Assembly (NCBI GenBank): GCA_001599935.1
Contig: BCIJ01000038.1
Coordinates: 62,001-126,000 of the forward strand
Length of the DNA: 64,000 nt
Direction of reading: 5' to 3'
DNA from: Holtermannia corniformis
Lineage: Eukaryota > Basidiomycota > Tremellomycetes > Holtermanniales
Below are positions 25,368 through 38,530 of this stretch, in pieces. Position numbers and translations under genes: made by a program. Below the pieces are notes generated by a model. That model saw nothing but the letters and a program-made list of their open reading frames with translations, was not told the origin of the DNA and did no database searches. Each line of letters starts with the position of its first letter. The stretch's first letter is position 1.

Positions 25368-27808
25368 TCACCGCCTGCGGCTATTGCTTCTGCGAACCCT
25401 GGCTTGCTCTCTGCGCGCCTCCTCCTCTCGCTCCACCTCTTCGACGCTCTCGAGACTATCATCCAGACTTGCGGGAGGGTACGGCAGGCGTACAGGCGAC
25501 AAGTCGACATTCTTTGACGCTGAAGGGTCGACATTCTCGTCACCAGATACGCCGTCGGCCCACTTCATGACCATGGCTTTATCGGCCTCGATCTTGGCTC
25601 GACGAACACGCTTGCCCTCTTTTTCTCTCTTTAAGCGATGGCGCTCCGCTCGCTCTTCTGCCGTTTCGTTCTCTCGTCGCCGCGAGACGGCGGACCTCGA
25701 GCTTGGTCGTGAGGACGACGACGCGCCCAACGTCAACCCATCCTCTCTACGCTCCCTTTCGACTCGATTGGCGTGAGAGTTGTCCCGGTCGCGCTGCTGA
25801 GCAGCGAGCCTGGCCGCGTCTAGGAAAAGATCCGATCCGGAGGATTGGCGTGTGCGTTGGGGACTACTCACGATGCCCAGTCCAAGCCGGACGGCACCGC
25901 GCTGTGACACGGTCACGAATTCGGAAGTCGGGCGCGTCGGTGCTCTCGCTTCGTCTGCGACAGGCAGGACAGGTGTTCCGAGCGTACTGATGGTGGACGC
26001 GTCGGAAGCGCGGCGCAGCGACCCGGGGGACCTGCAAAGTCAACTGCTACTCGCAACGGTAATAGTGAACTCACGGTGTTGATCGAACCCACAATGGTGA
26101 GCGGGTGCCCCCGTGGCTGCGCTGACGCTCAGGCCGACCACGGTCACCCAGCAACTCTGCCATGGCAATCTGATCACCGGCAGCAGCGGCGGCGTTGGCC
26201 ATGTGCCGAACTTGTGATGATTCACTGGCTAGCTGGGCAGCGGCCGCTGAGAGTCCGCCAACCGGTTGCTGGTTGACGACAAACTCGTACAGTGAAGAGC
26301 CTCCCGAGGATTCAGAAGCCGCGCGACGAATATACGAGAGCGAGGAAGCGTCGGTGCGAGAGGAAGAGTATCGCGGACGAGGCTTTGCGGTCGCAAACGT
26401 GCCAGGGGGCGCCAAGATGCCAGAGTTGCCAAAGCGGTGCTTGATGGATGAAGTACCGGATTTTGCTGATCCAGAATCTGATAGGACCGAAGCGCCCGAC
26501 GGGACCGGTCCGTTCTCGAGCTGTGGGCTGGTCGTCTCGGCGATAGGAGGAAAGAACGGTCGAGAATCCAGATCTGGCGAGTCGATCTGAGGCGTGCGAC
26601 CAAAGCGCAAGACCGACTCTTGGTCAACGCTGTTTGCCCGGCGGTGGCCAAAGCTGTCTTGGTTGGAAGATCCGCTGATGTTGGGGAAGATGGTTACGGG
26701 GTGTGAAGTCGATGAGGACGAGGCTGGGATCTGGCCGTGATAGCTACAGAAGGGCGAGTTGGCCAAACTGCGCCGTGGGCCGGTCGTGCTTCGACGATGG
26801 GTCGATTCGGACTTTATAGACTTTTCACTTTGCGAACCCTGTTCTATCTCGGGGAGGGAGAGCGATGACTGCAACAGGACCGAGGGGTCTGGGCTCTGCA
26901 CAGGAGATGGAATCGGTTTGGGCGTGGGGGCCTCGTGAATAGTTGGAGGGACTGGCACTGATGCGAACCTGCCTAGTGACGGACGGGTCGGATGACCTGC
27001 CTTTGGATCCGTTGGCAGAGGGAAAAGCACATCTTTAGCTTCGGCCGCTTTAGCGCTCGAACCACTCCAGCCGCTGGTGCCACTCGGCGTAGGCGAACTC
27101 GGTACCGGTCCTAATCGATCAACGGGGGTATGGCCTGGTGGCTGGTGGCGACCTGCTTTTGCTGGGATGCCCGCTAGTTTGAACTGGACGGTTTGGATGA
27201 GGCTGTCAAGCGCTAGCCGGTTCTGCGCCGTCTCTTGAGCTGACCACGCGCGTGCTGACGGGGCCGGACGGGGCGATTGCCTTGGAGCATTGGTTCGAGC
27301 CGTGCCTGGTAACCGCGCTCGAGCACCTATAGCCAGTTCTGGACTAGGTGTGGCCACGTCGCGAGAGCAAAGTGGTTCGTGTGCGGCACTGGCGAGCGCG
27401 ACGTTGCGCGCGGTCAGAGGGAAAAACTCTTCGCTCGTGTGCGAAGTCGGCGGTGTGGACTCGATCGACGTGTTGGATTTGGAAGCGATGGCGGAACCGG
27501 AGCCCGAGCCTGAGCCTGAAGGGTTCGACTGGTCCGAGGGGTCGAGTTGGAGACCACCGCCGAGCGGAGGGTGCGTGTTATCGCTCGACGGCTGCGACGA
27601 GACGAGTGCTGTTCGTATCAGCGTCGGCTCTGCGGGCAGTCTTCTCACCTTGCTCCATCGCACGGTCATCTTTCAGACCGGCTAGGACAGCGTCTGTCGA
27701 GGAGGAAGCGTGTAGCCGAGTGCTTTGCAATAAACCAGTGCCCGCGCCGAGCTCATCAGCGGCCTGATCGATCGCGGATCGGTCGTGCGAACGCGAGCTC
27801 GGGGCCAT
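25368..27808 (-). CDS. Ser/Pro-rich unknown protein with charged C-terminal helix, 785 aa
   Basis: Function unknown. Three exons: a 40-nt first intron (near 27615-27655) and a 43-nt second intron (near 26033-26075), both in phase, giving exactly 786 codons. The N-terminus is MAPSSRSHDRSAIDQAADEL. Most of the protein is low-complexity Ser/Pro/Thr with Gly-Ser repeats (GSGSGSGSA near 27490). A possible ordered strip is SAAAAQLASESSQVRHMANAAA (near 26170-26240; helix-like). The C-terminal 130 residues are strongly charged (RVERERRE, AEERAERHRLKREKEGKRVRR), probably a long helix or coiled coil and a potential nuclear localisation signal. No membrane segments or signal peptide. Confidence 0.8.
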
Positions 27809-28471
27809 TGCCCGGTAGTCACTAGTCGAGTCTCATCGTCAGCACATTCCATTGCGAAAACTCCCAAGCGTGCTGACGTGGGGCAAGCGTTGAATCTCCT
27901 CCTCCCGCCGTCAATGCTCGCACGGTTACGATCCGCAACCGAACCCGGGCCTGCGACTGCGACCGGTCACGGCTTGCGCTGTGCTGCAATGACTTTTCGA
28001 GCCCGGCGACCAGGCTCAAACGCATCGAGCTCTCGTAACGCTGACGATGGCGCGCTCTGGCTCATCATCGACCGGTAACCTGTCCGAGGATGCGCAGCGC
28101 AGCGCAATCGTGTCCGACACGGTTTCGAGCTGGAACCACGTCTGCGTCGTGCACTTGCAGAAGCAGTTTGGGAGAAAGCAGCAGCGCTCGTAGACTGCGT
28201 CGATTGCAGATCGGTGCCTGGCGACTCACCATGGTCGTCTGCCGGTCGATCTTGAGAATATCAACTGGAACAAGATCAGCAAGTGTACACTGCAGATCAG
28301 TCGACCCGGTCGTCGATCGCTGTCAGCGCAGAGGTCAAGATGCAATCGTCGAAGAGATGATTCATTCCAAAGCGGGACCAAGAGACACAACTAGACTAGG
28401 AGCGAGCGGGACAACGAGGTTTGGGTCGGATCGAACGAGGGATGCCGTGGATCGGGGTCTAGGTGGTGCAA
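27809..28471. other. intergenic between unknown gene and ARF1
   Basis: 663 nt with no supported gene. Both neighbours are on the minus strand, so it should contain the ARF1 3' region and the promoter of the unknown gene. No clear element seen. Confidence 0.45.
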
Positions 28472-29406
<935 letters not shown>

Positions 29407-29587
29407 TCAAGCGCAAACGGCGGCGACGACAATGACAAGAAGACGAGGATGAGCAGAGTGACAGCACGACCCGCGCCGCGGCGTTATCGATCAAAACGCC
29501 GAACGGGGGTTAGTGGGGTTAGGCGCGCAACTTTAACTCGTTCATCCCAGCAATCGACCGCACTGTCCATGTCTCGCTGATCGCACC

Positions 29588-31661
29588 CTACACTGGCGCC
29601 TCGTGGTTCTTGGCCTTGCGCGCCGCTCGCCTGCCTGCCAGGTTCAGGCCCAAGCCACGTACCCCACCTTGGCCGGGTGCAGCCAGTCGTCGAGTCGGAG
29701 CCGTTCGTCGTCGCGTCACCGACGGGTTCGGTGACAGCCTGGCGCGCGAGTCTCCACTCGGTTCGGGCGCGAGCCCACTGCCACCACTCGCGACCGTCTT
29801 GCTGCGCGATAACAAGCGCTGACGACCGGTCGTCGGATCACCGGCTCTCACGAGCCAACCACCAGGCGGCGCGTCCTCGTCGGAATCCGACGGCGCCATG
29901 ACGTCGCCGTCTGCGCTCGCCGTTGCTGCTGGCACCGTGCGGGCGGCTGGCGCAGACGGCAGCACGCTCGACAGGATCTCGGCCGCGTTCGTCGTGGCCG
30001 GTGGCGAGCGCGGGCTGGCGGCCGTACGACCTTGGCCTTGGTGCACATAGTAGCCGCCTTCGGGCGCGTCGTCGTCGGAATCAGACGGCTCCATCAGGTC
30101 GGTATCGGCGCGAACGAGCCGCGGTGGCGGTGCCAAAGGTGACGCAACAGCCGCGCTGACGGGCTCAACCGGTGACGGCGCTGTCGGGCCCTGCTCCGGT
30201 CAACACTGCGCGTCAGACGCCACAGGCCACTCACAAGCTGCATCCCGACCAAAAAGTGATCCTGGTGCTCGATCAGAAACTCGAGCACGCGCTGAGAGAG
30301 CCCGTGCTCGCTCGGGCGCATCGCGTGGTCCGGGTGGTGGATCACACCCGGCTGGAAGATGAGCGCGAGGTCTGTGAGCGCGTCAGCGTTGTACGCACAC
30401 GAGCGCGCCACTCACTCGGAGCCGTCATCCGGTTCACGTCGGATTTCTTGGCAAACACGCTCAGCAGGTCGAGCACGTATAGTAGCAAATACTGGTTCGC
30501 TGGCGGGATGGCGCAGATCAACTCTTTATACCGCTGGATCGCACTGTCGAGCATGAACGGTTGGGTGGCTGAAGATATTAGTGCGGATCAGACAGAGTCC
30601 GTCACATACAGAGGCAAGCACGGAACTGGCGTGCGTCAGTGGTGGACACCTCACCCGAGCAGACTCACATCATGGTAGTAGTCGTACGGGATGATAGGTT
30701 GCTGCCAACGTCAATCCCGGCTTTCAGCCACGCAATCGACTCACGGGCATCTGCGTCAAGTATCTGCCGACGTCAGCTGCGCACGCACCCTAACAAACCC
30801 ACCGTCTGAAGATTGTCGCCACATCATGAGTCGTATACGTCACATTCTTCCACGTCAAGTTCTTGCCGTACTGCCCTGATCAGTCGTGATGCTAGCCATG
30901 CCCGCCCGTCTCACCTTTGGCGGCGAGTCGAACACGGCTTGGAGCTCCTTCATCCGCTTGGCCGAGCCAGAGACACGAAACGTGCCTTCGACCTCGGTTG
31001 CGTGCTCTTTGAGGTACAAGCCGCTGTGCGCGATCAGTCCATGTGCTTGCGGTGTCAACCCACCATTTGGCAACGACGATTGGTACGCAACTACAACGTC
31101 AGCCTGCACGGCCCAAGCACCAGCAACCCACCCCCAGACGTAGAGTTTGCCATCGATCCCCGCGGTCGAGATCTGTACCGACGCATACTGCAGCGAGGCG
31201 TCGAGAGGGGCACCAAACACGGCGGGTTCCTCTGCTGCCATGAGCAACGGACGGTGCCCGAGGTACCCACCTTTGGCCTTGCCTTTTGCCGACTCTGGCT
31301 TGTCTCTGAACGACTTCCACCACGCCTTGAGACCCTGGGTGCCCGCTTCGCGATCCGACAGCCTGCGCTCGCGGTCCCACCGATCCTTTTCGTTCTCGGC
31401 ACTGCTCCCGCTCGCACTCGCCTTGCGCGAGCCCAGCGTGCCCTTGCGCTGAAGGCCACTGCTGCTCGCCGGGTTGGACGCGGCGGAAACCGAAGTGACG
31501 ACGGACGAGACGGGGCCAAGAGCGAGGCCGCGACCAGGGTAGGATGAGGGGGGCGAGTGAGCGGTCGGAGCGGTTTCTGTATCACCGACGGCATAGGTCT
31601 GTGCCGACGGGTAGGCGACGCGGCCCTGCTTTGGCTTTGGCGGCGGTCGGGCAGAGACCAT
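29588..31661 (-). CDS. Rho GTPase-activating protein, SAC7/BAG7-like
   Basis: Stimulates GTP hydrolysis by Rho GTPases, controlling actin polarity and cell-wall signalling. The N-terminus is Pro/Ser-rich (MVSARPPPKPKQGR), followed by an Arg/Lys region with WWKSFRDKPES. The RhoGAP domain begins VFGAPLDASLQYASVQIS and continues with GLYLKEHATEVEGTFRVSGSAKR, where Arg of FRVSG is the expected arginine finger. It then has YGKNLTWKNVTYTTHDVAT, RYLTQMPEPIIPYDYYH, LLLYVLDLLSVFAKKSDVNRMT and LIFQPGVIHHPDH. The C-terminus has two copies of an acidic motif (EPSDSDDDAPEGGYYV and APSDSDEDAPPGGWLV), then a basic tail. The VEGTFR-SGSAKR signature and early FGxPL are typical of the SAC7 group. About six short introns. 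Confidence 0.9.
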
Positions 31662-33548
31662 GTTGGGTTGTCTAAAACGTCGATTGTCCCGGTGGGCCTG
31701 TCCGATCGAGGTGATGCACGCGAGCAGCTGCCTGTTGACTCGCGACTGGCTGCAAGCAGTGTACGCACAGACACCGGCCGTCCTGATCAGTGTTAGCGTG
31801 CACGCCCTTGCCTCGCCTCAACCAACCCTGTCTGCCGCGGCCTCGAAGTAGAGTCTCGTTCGACTCGTGCGTTGGCTGGTGCTTGACGACTGTTTGAGAG
31901 TTGGACAGCACTGTACCGGCTGATGAAAGGAATCCTGCTGGCGGCGGCGGCGAGCAGCAAGATGGTGGACGGGGATGACGCTCGGTTTGAAGCCGCGGTG
32001 CTGGTGGCGACTCACCAACGATCATCAACCGCAGGGATGGCCATGTCCACTGCCTGTACTGGGACGAGTACGGCGCACATGCAAGCAGAGTAGACTGGCC
32101 GACCGCAGAGCCACGGCAGACATGAGCAAAGGCGTTGGTTGTGCACCGACGGGCCATCTGCGAGCTGCGTCCCCGCCGGGTTGGAGCTGTCGTTGGTGCT
32201 CAAGGGTAGCTACCGAGATCATGCACATTGCCATCACACGGACGAGCTGGGTGTCACACTGTGGCCTGTAGTCGACCAGGTTGTATCTGGTGGCCACGCT
32301 GGCCGCACTTGGCAGAGACCGTGAGTCTGTGGGATGGGTGCTACTTGCTGTCCAAGCACGCATACAGTATCTGCTGCACTGCTGCATATCACAGTGCAGC
32401 TGAACCGGGATCCTGGCGAGAAACGGTCTGAGCAACGGACGCACGGTGCATTGCGAGCCAGCTGATGCATCCTGGCCGCCGCAGTCTACAGGAGCTCGCT
32501 ACTCTCAGAACTGTGATCAAGTCGATGGCCAGGCGGATGCTCGACGGGCTATCGAGGTGCGTCTACCTTTGCCGAGCAAGTGGGCTTCATATCGCTGTTC
32601 GATGCACCAGGCAAAGACCTCTGCCTTGAACCATCAGCCCAGCATGCCATGCATCCGTCACAATCTAGCCACGCTCGCGATATGCAGTGGCAAGGAGGGC
32701 AGAAGTCTCTGAACTAGGATGCTGGCAAGGCTCGGGATGGTGAGTCGGCTGCCGGGTTCCCTTGCAGCCATGGTGATGCCAAAGTCGCAAGACGCTCCAT
32801 CTCAGTCTCGTCGAATGTAATGTGATCGAGAAACAGTGCCGAGCAAGACTGTCAGAGGCTCAGACGCGTGCTCTCGCGCGGTATTACCTATGGGTGATCT
32901 CGCATCTTGCTGTACCTGGTACGGGTATACAGACACAGATGGGTGCGACCGGCGAGCGGGTACAGGGAAACATTTCCTCGCCTTTGCCGGTTGCGACGCG
33001 TCTCTTGTTGCGCTGCGCTGCGACGCGTAGCATTGCTCGCGATCATGGGCTTGACCGTACCCGCCGGACCATAGCATCCCTGAGGCCATGTCACTCCCGC
33101 TGTCCACTACGCCGCCGTCGCGAGCGCCCGACGGGATGCAGAGACGCGGGAACGGCGCCGTTACGGCAAAACCGGACCAGCGCCTTGGCGCTCCCCGCCT
33201 TTTTACCCTCAGAGACCGTCTTGACAGCTGCAGACATGGGCAGCCGTGACGCCAGCAGGGATCTCACCGACGGGAGCCAGCACGCTAATCTACCACCTGA
33301 CGGCCGGGAAGCGGGTGTGACTGGTCTGCGCCGCGTTGACCGTCATTCTCTGTGACTAATCTGCTGAGCACACCCGACTGATCCGTATAGACCGCAAGCT
33401 CTACAGCAGTCAACGATCCCAGTCTGTTCGTGCTCGCACCGTCCCGAGCGTGGGCTGACCACTCTCAGCCTCGGCCGGATCCGTGCGCCTCGTTCCAAGT
33501 TACAAACCAGGCGACTGACACCTGCCTTGCTCCCGCAACAGGGACGAG
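31662..33548. other. long divergent gene-free region
   Basis: 1.9 kb between the RhoGAP (-) and a Ser-rich gene (+), the longest stretch without a supported gene apart from the transposon area. Open frames here lack recognisable motifs and compositional bias. A perfect 9-bp stem with a 10-nt loop lies at 32373-32400. It may hold long 5' UTRs, upstream non-coding exons or regulatory DNA; an AG acceptor lies just before the downstream ATG (about 33541). Confidence 0.5.
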
Positions 33549-35122
33549 ATGAGCGCCCAGTCGTGCCCCTTTGCGCTCTCGGCGCAGAGCTCGCCCGTCC
33601 TCTTCAACTCTTGCTTTGGCGAGTTTGACCCGTTTACCTGCCCGGCGTACGCGCCGTCAAGACTGGCACACGGCCCTACACCTCGGTTCGCCACGAGGCC
33701 ATCGCCTATGCAGGCTAGCCCGATCCTGTACCAGGCTCACGCGCTGGCATCCCCGTCCCAGCCAGACTCTGCCTGTCTTCCGGGCCCAGTCGCGTACAAG
33801 ACGGCCAGGCAGCTCGCTACCAGCCAATCGCTTCAAAAACGGCCGCTCAACTGGGCACGGCCGATCCGACTGGCGGTCAATGACTCGACGCGGGGATCGA
33901 CAGAGCAACAGGATGTGCAAATCGGCAGCCATGAACAAGTCAATACCGGTGTGACCTGTGCGTGCATGATCGAGTCGGGGCAGCGGCTGACCATGGCCCA
34001 GTGCGAATCTTTGGCGCCTCCATCCAGAGGCAGCGCCGCCTCGAGCGAGCCTCGGCTCAATGCCAACCGTTCATGCCGACAACGCCATCAAGTACCGCCT
34101 CGCCGTCAACAGGCAGCATCAGCGACGACGGCCCACTGACGCCCGAAGTCTTGTACGACTGCTCGCCGGCCACCTCGCCCATCTCCCCACTCGATCCATG
34201 GCACGTCCCTGCACCGGACGAACTCAAGGGGTTGGGCGTGGGCAACGTGACGGCCGCCCGTACGCGCCTAGCACCACAGGCCGTCTCGCCAAGTCCTCAA
34301 CCTCGACGACTCTGTACAGGGCCAGCCGCAAGTCCTGACCGAGATGTACGATCGCGCCCCAGCTCGGTCTGCTCCACTTCCTCGTCCTTTTCCTGCACCC
34401 CTATGCCTCTTGTCGTCGCCCCTCGTCGGGTACCGACATCCGCCAGCCTGAACACGCTCGCCGAGATTGCCGTGCCGTCAACGCTCGACGAGCTGCAGTC
34501 TCTCCGACGAGCAGCCGATACCCTCGAGCAAGAGGCCAAAAGGCCGATGCGGATCGGCGGTTCTCTACGACGCATCAAGCGCAAAGCCGTGCCGCGCCTC
34601 GACCGCACTCCCGAGCCCGAGAGGAACCTCTCCCGACCCCACTCGACCTCGTCAAAGTCATTGTACGCCGACGCTTTGCTGTCTCGATCCGTCGAGATCT
34701 CGCCCCGTGCGGCATCGCTCCCTTTCGCCGTGCCAGACAGGCAGTCTTTGCGCGCACGGCTCCGCCCCGCCGCTCTTTCCCTCGCTCGCACGCGATCCGA
34801 AGGCTCCGAGTCGTCGCAATCATCAGACGCAATGTCTTGCCCGCCTCTATCGGCCGCATCGACGTCATCCGCGTCTTCACACTCTGACACGTCTTCCCCC
34901 TCGACCCCAAGCGGCGCGAGCCACGTCGACCCGTTCTTCTCCAGTGTCAAGACGCCGAGCGGATCGGCTCGGTATATCTTGCAGGTTGATCACCTGGTTG
35001 ACCCGGCGGGCAGATTGAGCGCAGCGCTCGATCGACACAGTCCCCCGCGCGACGAGTCCAAGCTGAGACTGCTGCGGGGACGCCTGGCGCTCGCAAAGCT
35101 CGGAGATCACTTTGCTCGTTGA
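33549..35122 (+). CDS. Ser-rich unknown protein, 506 aa
   Basis: Function unknown. Two open segments in different frames join through a 53-nt intron (33949-34001; donor GTGTGA, branch CTGACC, acceptor CCCAG), giving exactly 507 codons: N-terminal MSAQSCPFALSAQSSPV, junction EQVNT / VRIFGASIQRQ, C-terminal KLRLLRGRLALAKLGDHFAR. The central part is Ser/Thr/Pro-rich with a basic patch (GGSLRRIKRKAVPRL), possibly a nuclear localisation signal. A moderately ordered segment LNTLAEIAVPSTLDELQSLRR may be helical. No signal peptide or membrane helix. It converges with the MMtag gene 82 nt away. Confidence 0.75.
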
Positions 35123-35204
35123 TCGGTTGTTGCTCATATTCTTGTATAGGGTCGAGGCGCTTGGCCTGGTGTCATTTGCAAGTGATGCATTGTACACATA
35201 GCAT

Positions 35205-36214
35205 TCATGGTCTGTCATGGCGACTGCTCCGCTCACCCCAGCCGGCTCCACTTGGTGGTCGCTCGCGCGCATCATGCTCTTCATCCCACCGGGCGCGCTC
35301 GGGCACGCTCTCCCTACGGTCATACCGTCCCGATGGCTCGCGTCTAGATTGCGCACTAAAGGTGTGAGCTCGATGGCAAGAGTTGTGTAAGAGCATACCG
35401 CTCAGGCGACTCCCGATGATACGCTCTCGAGTCTCGCCGCGGCGAATCCCCCCGCCTGTCTCGGTCCCTCTCCCTCGAGTCGTCTCGATATCTCCGACGA
35501 TCAGGCGAGCGCGATCTCGACGCCGGTGACGGCGAGCGATGCCGGTGCTTGCCCTTGCCCTTTGCCAGCCTGCGCTCTTCCTTTTCCCTTCGGCGAATCT
35601 CCTTTTCGGTCCGCCTGAGTTCCTTTTGCTCCTTCTTCAACCTGCCGGCGTCAGTCCGAGCCCGCTCAACCGAGTTACCTACGCCTTTTCACGAGCCTTG
35701 TGTTCCTTTTCCACAGCCTCAATCTCGAGATCCTTGTCCGTCTTGTCAACCTTGATCCCGTTCGCACCCGTTCCCTCGCCGTCTTCGCCCCGATCGCGTA
35801 CGGTGGGAGCGAACCCGAGTGCTACGGCGAGTGCGTCCTCTTCGGCCTCTTTGAGCCGCTTGATCTCCTCTTTGCGCTCGCGCTCGGCCTTGTCGACGTC
35901 GGTCTCGGTTTCGCGGGCATACCAGTGAATGTCTTTGCGAGACTGCCAGCGGCCTTGCGGGGCGTTGACACTGTGACCTGTGAGCGTTAGCACTCGACCT
36001 CGAGCTATCGTCGCCTGGTCACACCTAGATAGTTTTCTCGGTCTACGTATCCGTGTCAGCGTGCTGCAGCCCATCAGCGAGTCTGAGCTGACCTTTGTCT
36101 TGCACGACGGCCGACCACCTGGAGAGTGAGCCTTTGCTATCTCACAGCACTCGAGACTTGCCTAAACTCGGCTCGGCCTCCTCGCGTCCCCTCTCTGATG
36201 GTATCCTGCATCAT
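35205..36214 (-). CDS. MMtag-domain protein (multiple-myeloma-tumour-associated protein 2 family)
   Basis: Probable nuclear RNA-processing-associated protein; the family's role is poorly known. The N-terminus matches the MMtag signature: TRGGRAEFRWSAVVQDKD followed by RENYLGHSVNAPQGRW and SRKDIHWYAR. Then comes a charged helix (KAERERKEEIKRLKEAEEDALAVALGF), a Lys/Glu-rich coiled coil, and an Arg/Ser/Asp-rich tail (RSPSPASRSRSPDRRRYRDDS), typical of splicing-related proteins. Six exons. The first intron (36119-36161, 43 nt) must use a GC donor (GCAAGT) to restore EFRW, because no GT site fits. A 46-nt last intron (GTATGC to TTTAG) extends the RS-like tail to RHDRP. The start at 36214 is the first of two consecutive Met codons. 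Confidence 0.85.
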
Positions 36215-36770
36215 CTTGGCAAACTCGATGGTTTAGAGGGTGTTCAGCAACGACTGTGGTTGTCGTTGTTGTGTCGTGGTGGCACGGGAACACGGCGCCA
36301 TCACGGCGAGTCGTCGACATGGTATGAACAACGACGGCGACGATGAAGCTGACATGGATCGAGACGATAGCTAACAGGCGTAGAGCTACTGATAGCATAC
36401 GACAGAGAACGGCGTAAGATGCATCACTGACAACCAGCCGACTCGATGTGCTCGACCCTCGCCGCTGCCTTCAACTCGGCTTGGGCAACATTGGTGAGCT
36501 GTCGGCCTCCCGCTGTTCACCTCTTGCTCCAAAGGCCCTCACGGCGGCACAGTGCACCTCATCATGGTGCCGCCGCCGTTTCAAAGGACAATACGCCGAT
36601 GGGATGAAACAATACGACCTGGGTGCTGCGCTGATCCCCTCCCTGCCTTTGTTCTCACAGCTCGGTGAGGCCTCGCTCGGCTCCCTGTCGATCTATAATA
36701 GCCCGGGGCGGCCCTGTTGCTGTCAACAGAGCTCGATCACCAACCTACCGCTCGCCACCGCGTCAGCACG
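36215..36770. other. divergent promoter region
   Basis: About 556 nt between MMtag (-) and a Ser-rich gene (+). No gene is supported. A TATAATA sequence lies near 36691-36700, about 75 nt before the ATG at 36771, and could be a TATA element. Confidence 0.4.
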
Positions 36771-38428
36771 ATGCAGACCGACTCTTTCCTGCCGCTCAAG
36801 TCGCCAAAGCGCTTCTTCACCTTTTCTGGCTCGCACAGCACCCCGCCCCCGGTATCGCCTCGTACACCAACCTCGCAGTCCCACTCGCATACGGCTTCAT
36901 GGTCGTCTCCGACCTCACCACCCGTCTACCCTGTGCCACCCCTGCCTAGTACAAGCCGCTCCCTCGGCGACCTCAAGCTCCGTCCTGCTCCATGCTCGCT
37001 GGGCACAGGCGCGACTGTGGTGCGCACACCCGCAGAAGCTCTTGCCAGCAGCATGGCGGCGCACTATGACAGTTCGCTGAGCCTGGCTGTCAAGTCGGGA
37101 CCGGCTCGTCGCCCAGGCCTCTCGCTCAGCAGCCGTTCAATCTCAAGCCCAATGTCCGCAGAGGTCGGATCGCAGCTTAGTGCTATCATGCCAAAGTCGG
37201 CGAGCTCGCTCCGGCGCACTCTGACACCGACATCGTCTGGGCGACCGCAAGCGCCACCCGTCCCCGGCGCTCACGACGCCGCAGCAACACCTTTCACCGC
37301 ACTCGTCCTTTCCCTCGATGTCCGTCCCTTGCCTGCGCAGCCCCTTTCGCTCAACCCAACCCCTGCGAGCTCGGCCCACAATGGTCAGGTCGTCGTCGTT
37401 CTCGAGCTGGCGTATGCCGCTTCCTCGAGTGTCACGTCGCCGTTGTCGGACACTCCAGCCAACGCACGAGTCTATCTGCCGCTCGAAGTCTTGCGCCGCC
37501 GGGCCCGAGCCAGCAAGCTGCTTGCCTTTGTCGAGGACAGTCTCGATGGAGGCGCCGGTGTCGCCGAGCCAGACTTGCCGCCCGACACCCTCGATAGCTT
37601 TCCCGAGCTCACAGACGGCGAGAGCGCCTACAGTGGCGACGACTCGTCACTCCAAGAGGACACTCGGGACGACAGTGACGACGACAGTCTGCTGGAGCGG
37701 TATGCAGACCTCGATGCTCTCATCTCGTACGTGTCAAAGTCTTGCAAGGTGATAGCTCACACGTCTTTAGCAATGAGGAGCTGTTCTCTCAGTCGCTCGC
37801 TGCCTCTCCGCCACCAGCGCACAAACCCTTGCCGTCGGTTCCCGCCCCCGAACCTGTTGTCAAGAAACGGGCTCGGACGCGCAACCAGCAAAACTTCTTC
37901 CCATCACCCTCGTCGTCCTTCTCGACCGATCTGAGCCGCGTCAAGACATCGACGGCACCCCTCGCTCTGCGCAATCGATCGACACCACCGGCGTTGACGC
38001 TCAAACCGTCCCTCGGCCGCAACCCAAGCTTGCAGAGAACGCACGCAGTGTCTGTTGGACGTTCGCGGACGTTGTCAGAGCTTCGTGTGCTGCTGCTCCG
38101 ATCGTCAAGCCCTTATACCGCCGTGGCTTCGTGGATGCTGAATGGGGTCCTGCCGTCCGAGTTGACAAACGGCTGCGGCTGCTCGGCGGCGTCACCCCGC
38201 AGTAGCTCGGCCTTGCCGCGCAATTGCCCTAACCACGAACGCATGTGGCTTCGTCGAGTCAAAGAGGTCGAAGCCGAAGCTCGCTGGCTCGGCCTGGGTG
38301 AGCTCGGTGCGGCCGCTCGGCAGTTGATGACGGCGGCGACGCGGGCCCGACTGAGCGATGCGCGCCGCTCCGAGCACGAGAGAAAGAGCGCAAGCGAGCG
38401 AGCCAAGGGCGGACCGGGATGGATCTAG
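36771..38428 (+). CDS. Ser-rich unknown protein with acidic middle, 537 aa
   Basis: Function unknown. Two exons joined by a 44-nt intron (about 37727-37770, donor GTACGT, acceptor TTTAG) give exactly 538 codons. The N-terminus MQTDSFLPLKSPKRFFTFSG is Ser/Pro-rich. A central segment looks folded (TPFTALVLSLDVRPLP, QVVVVLELAYAASSSV, ARVYLPLEVLRRRARAS). An acidic stretch follows (DSLLERYADLDALIS). The C-terminal part contains a basic patch KKRARTRNQQ and a helical end (WLGLGELGAAARQLMTAATRARL). The start at 36771 is preferred over the in-frame Met at 36717 for its Kozak-like context, but this is uncertain. Confidence 0.72.
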
Positions 38429-38530
38429 GACAGACTGTGCATGTTGTAGCTATCCTATGCAATCTGATAATGTTGACAATGTCATCCACGTGTTGAACGA
38501 CGTCGAAGAAGAAGATGGTGATGATCAGCC

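Noticed and set aside
30855..31774. Long frame on the minus strand in a second frame (about 31091-31774)
   Set aside because: Frame-shifted shadow of the RhoGAP N-terminal exon.
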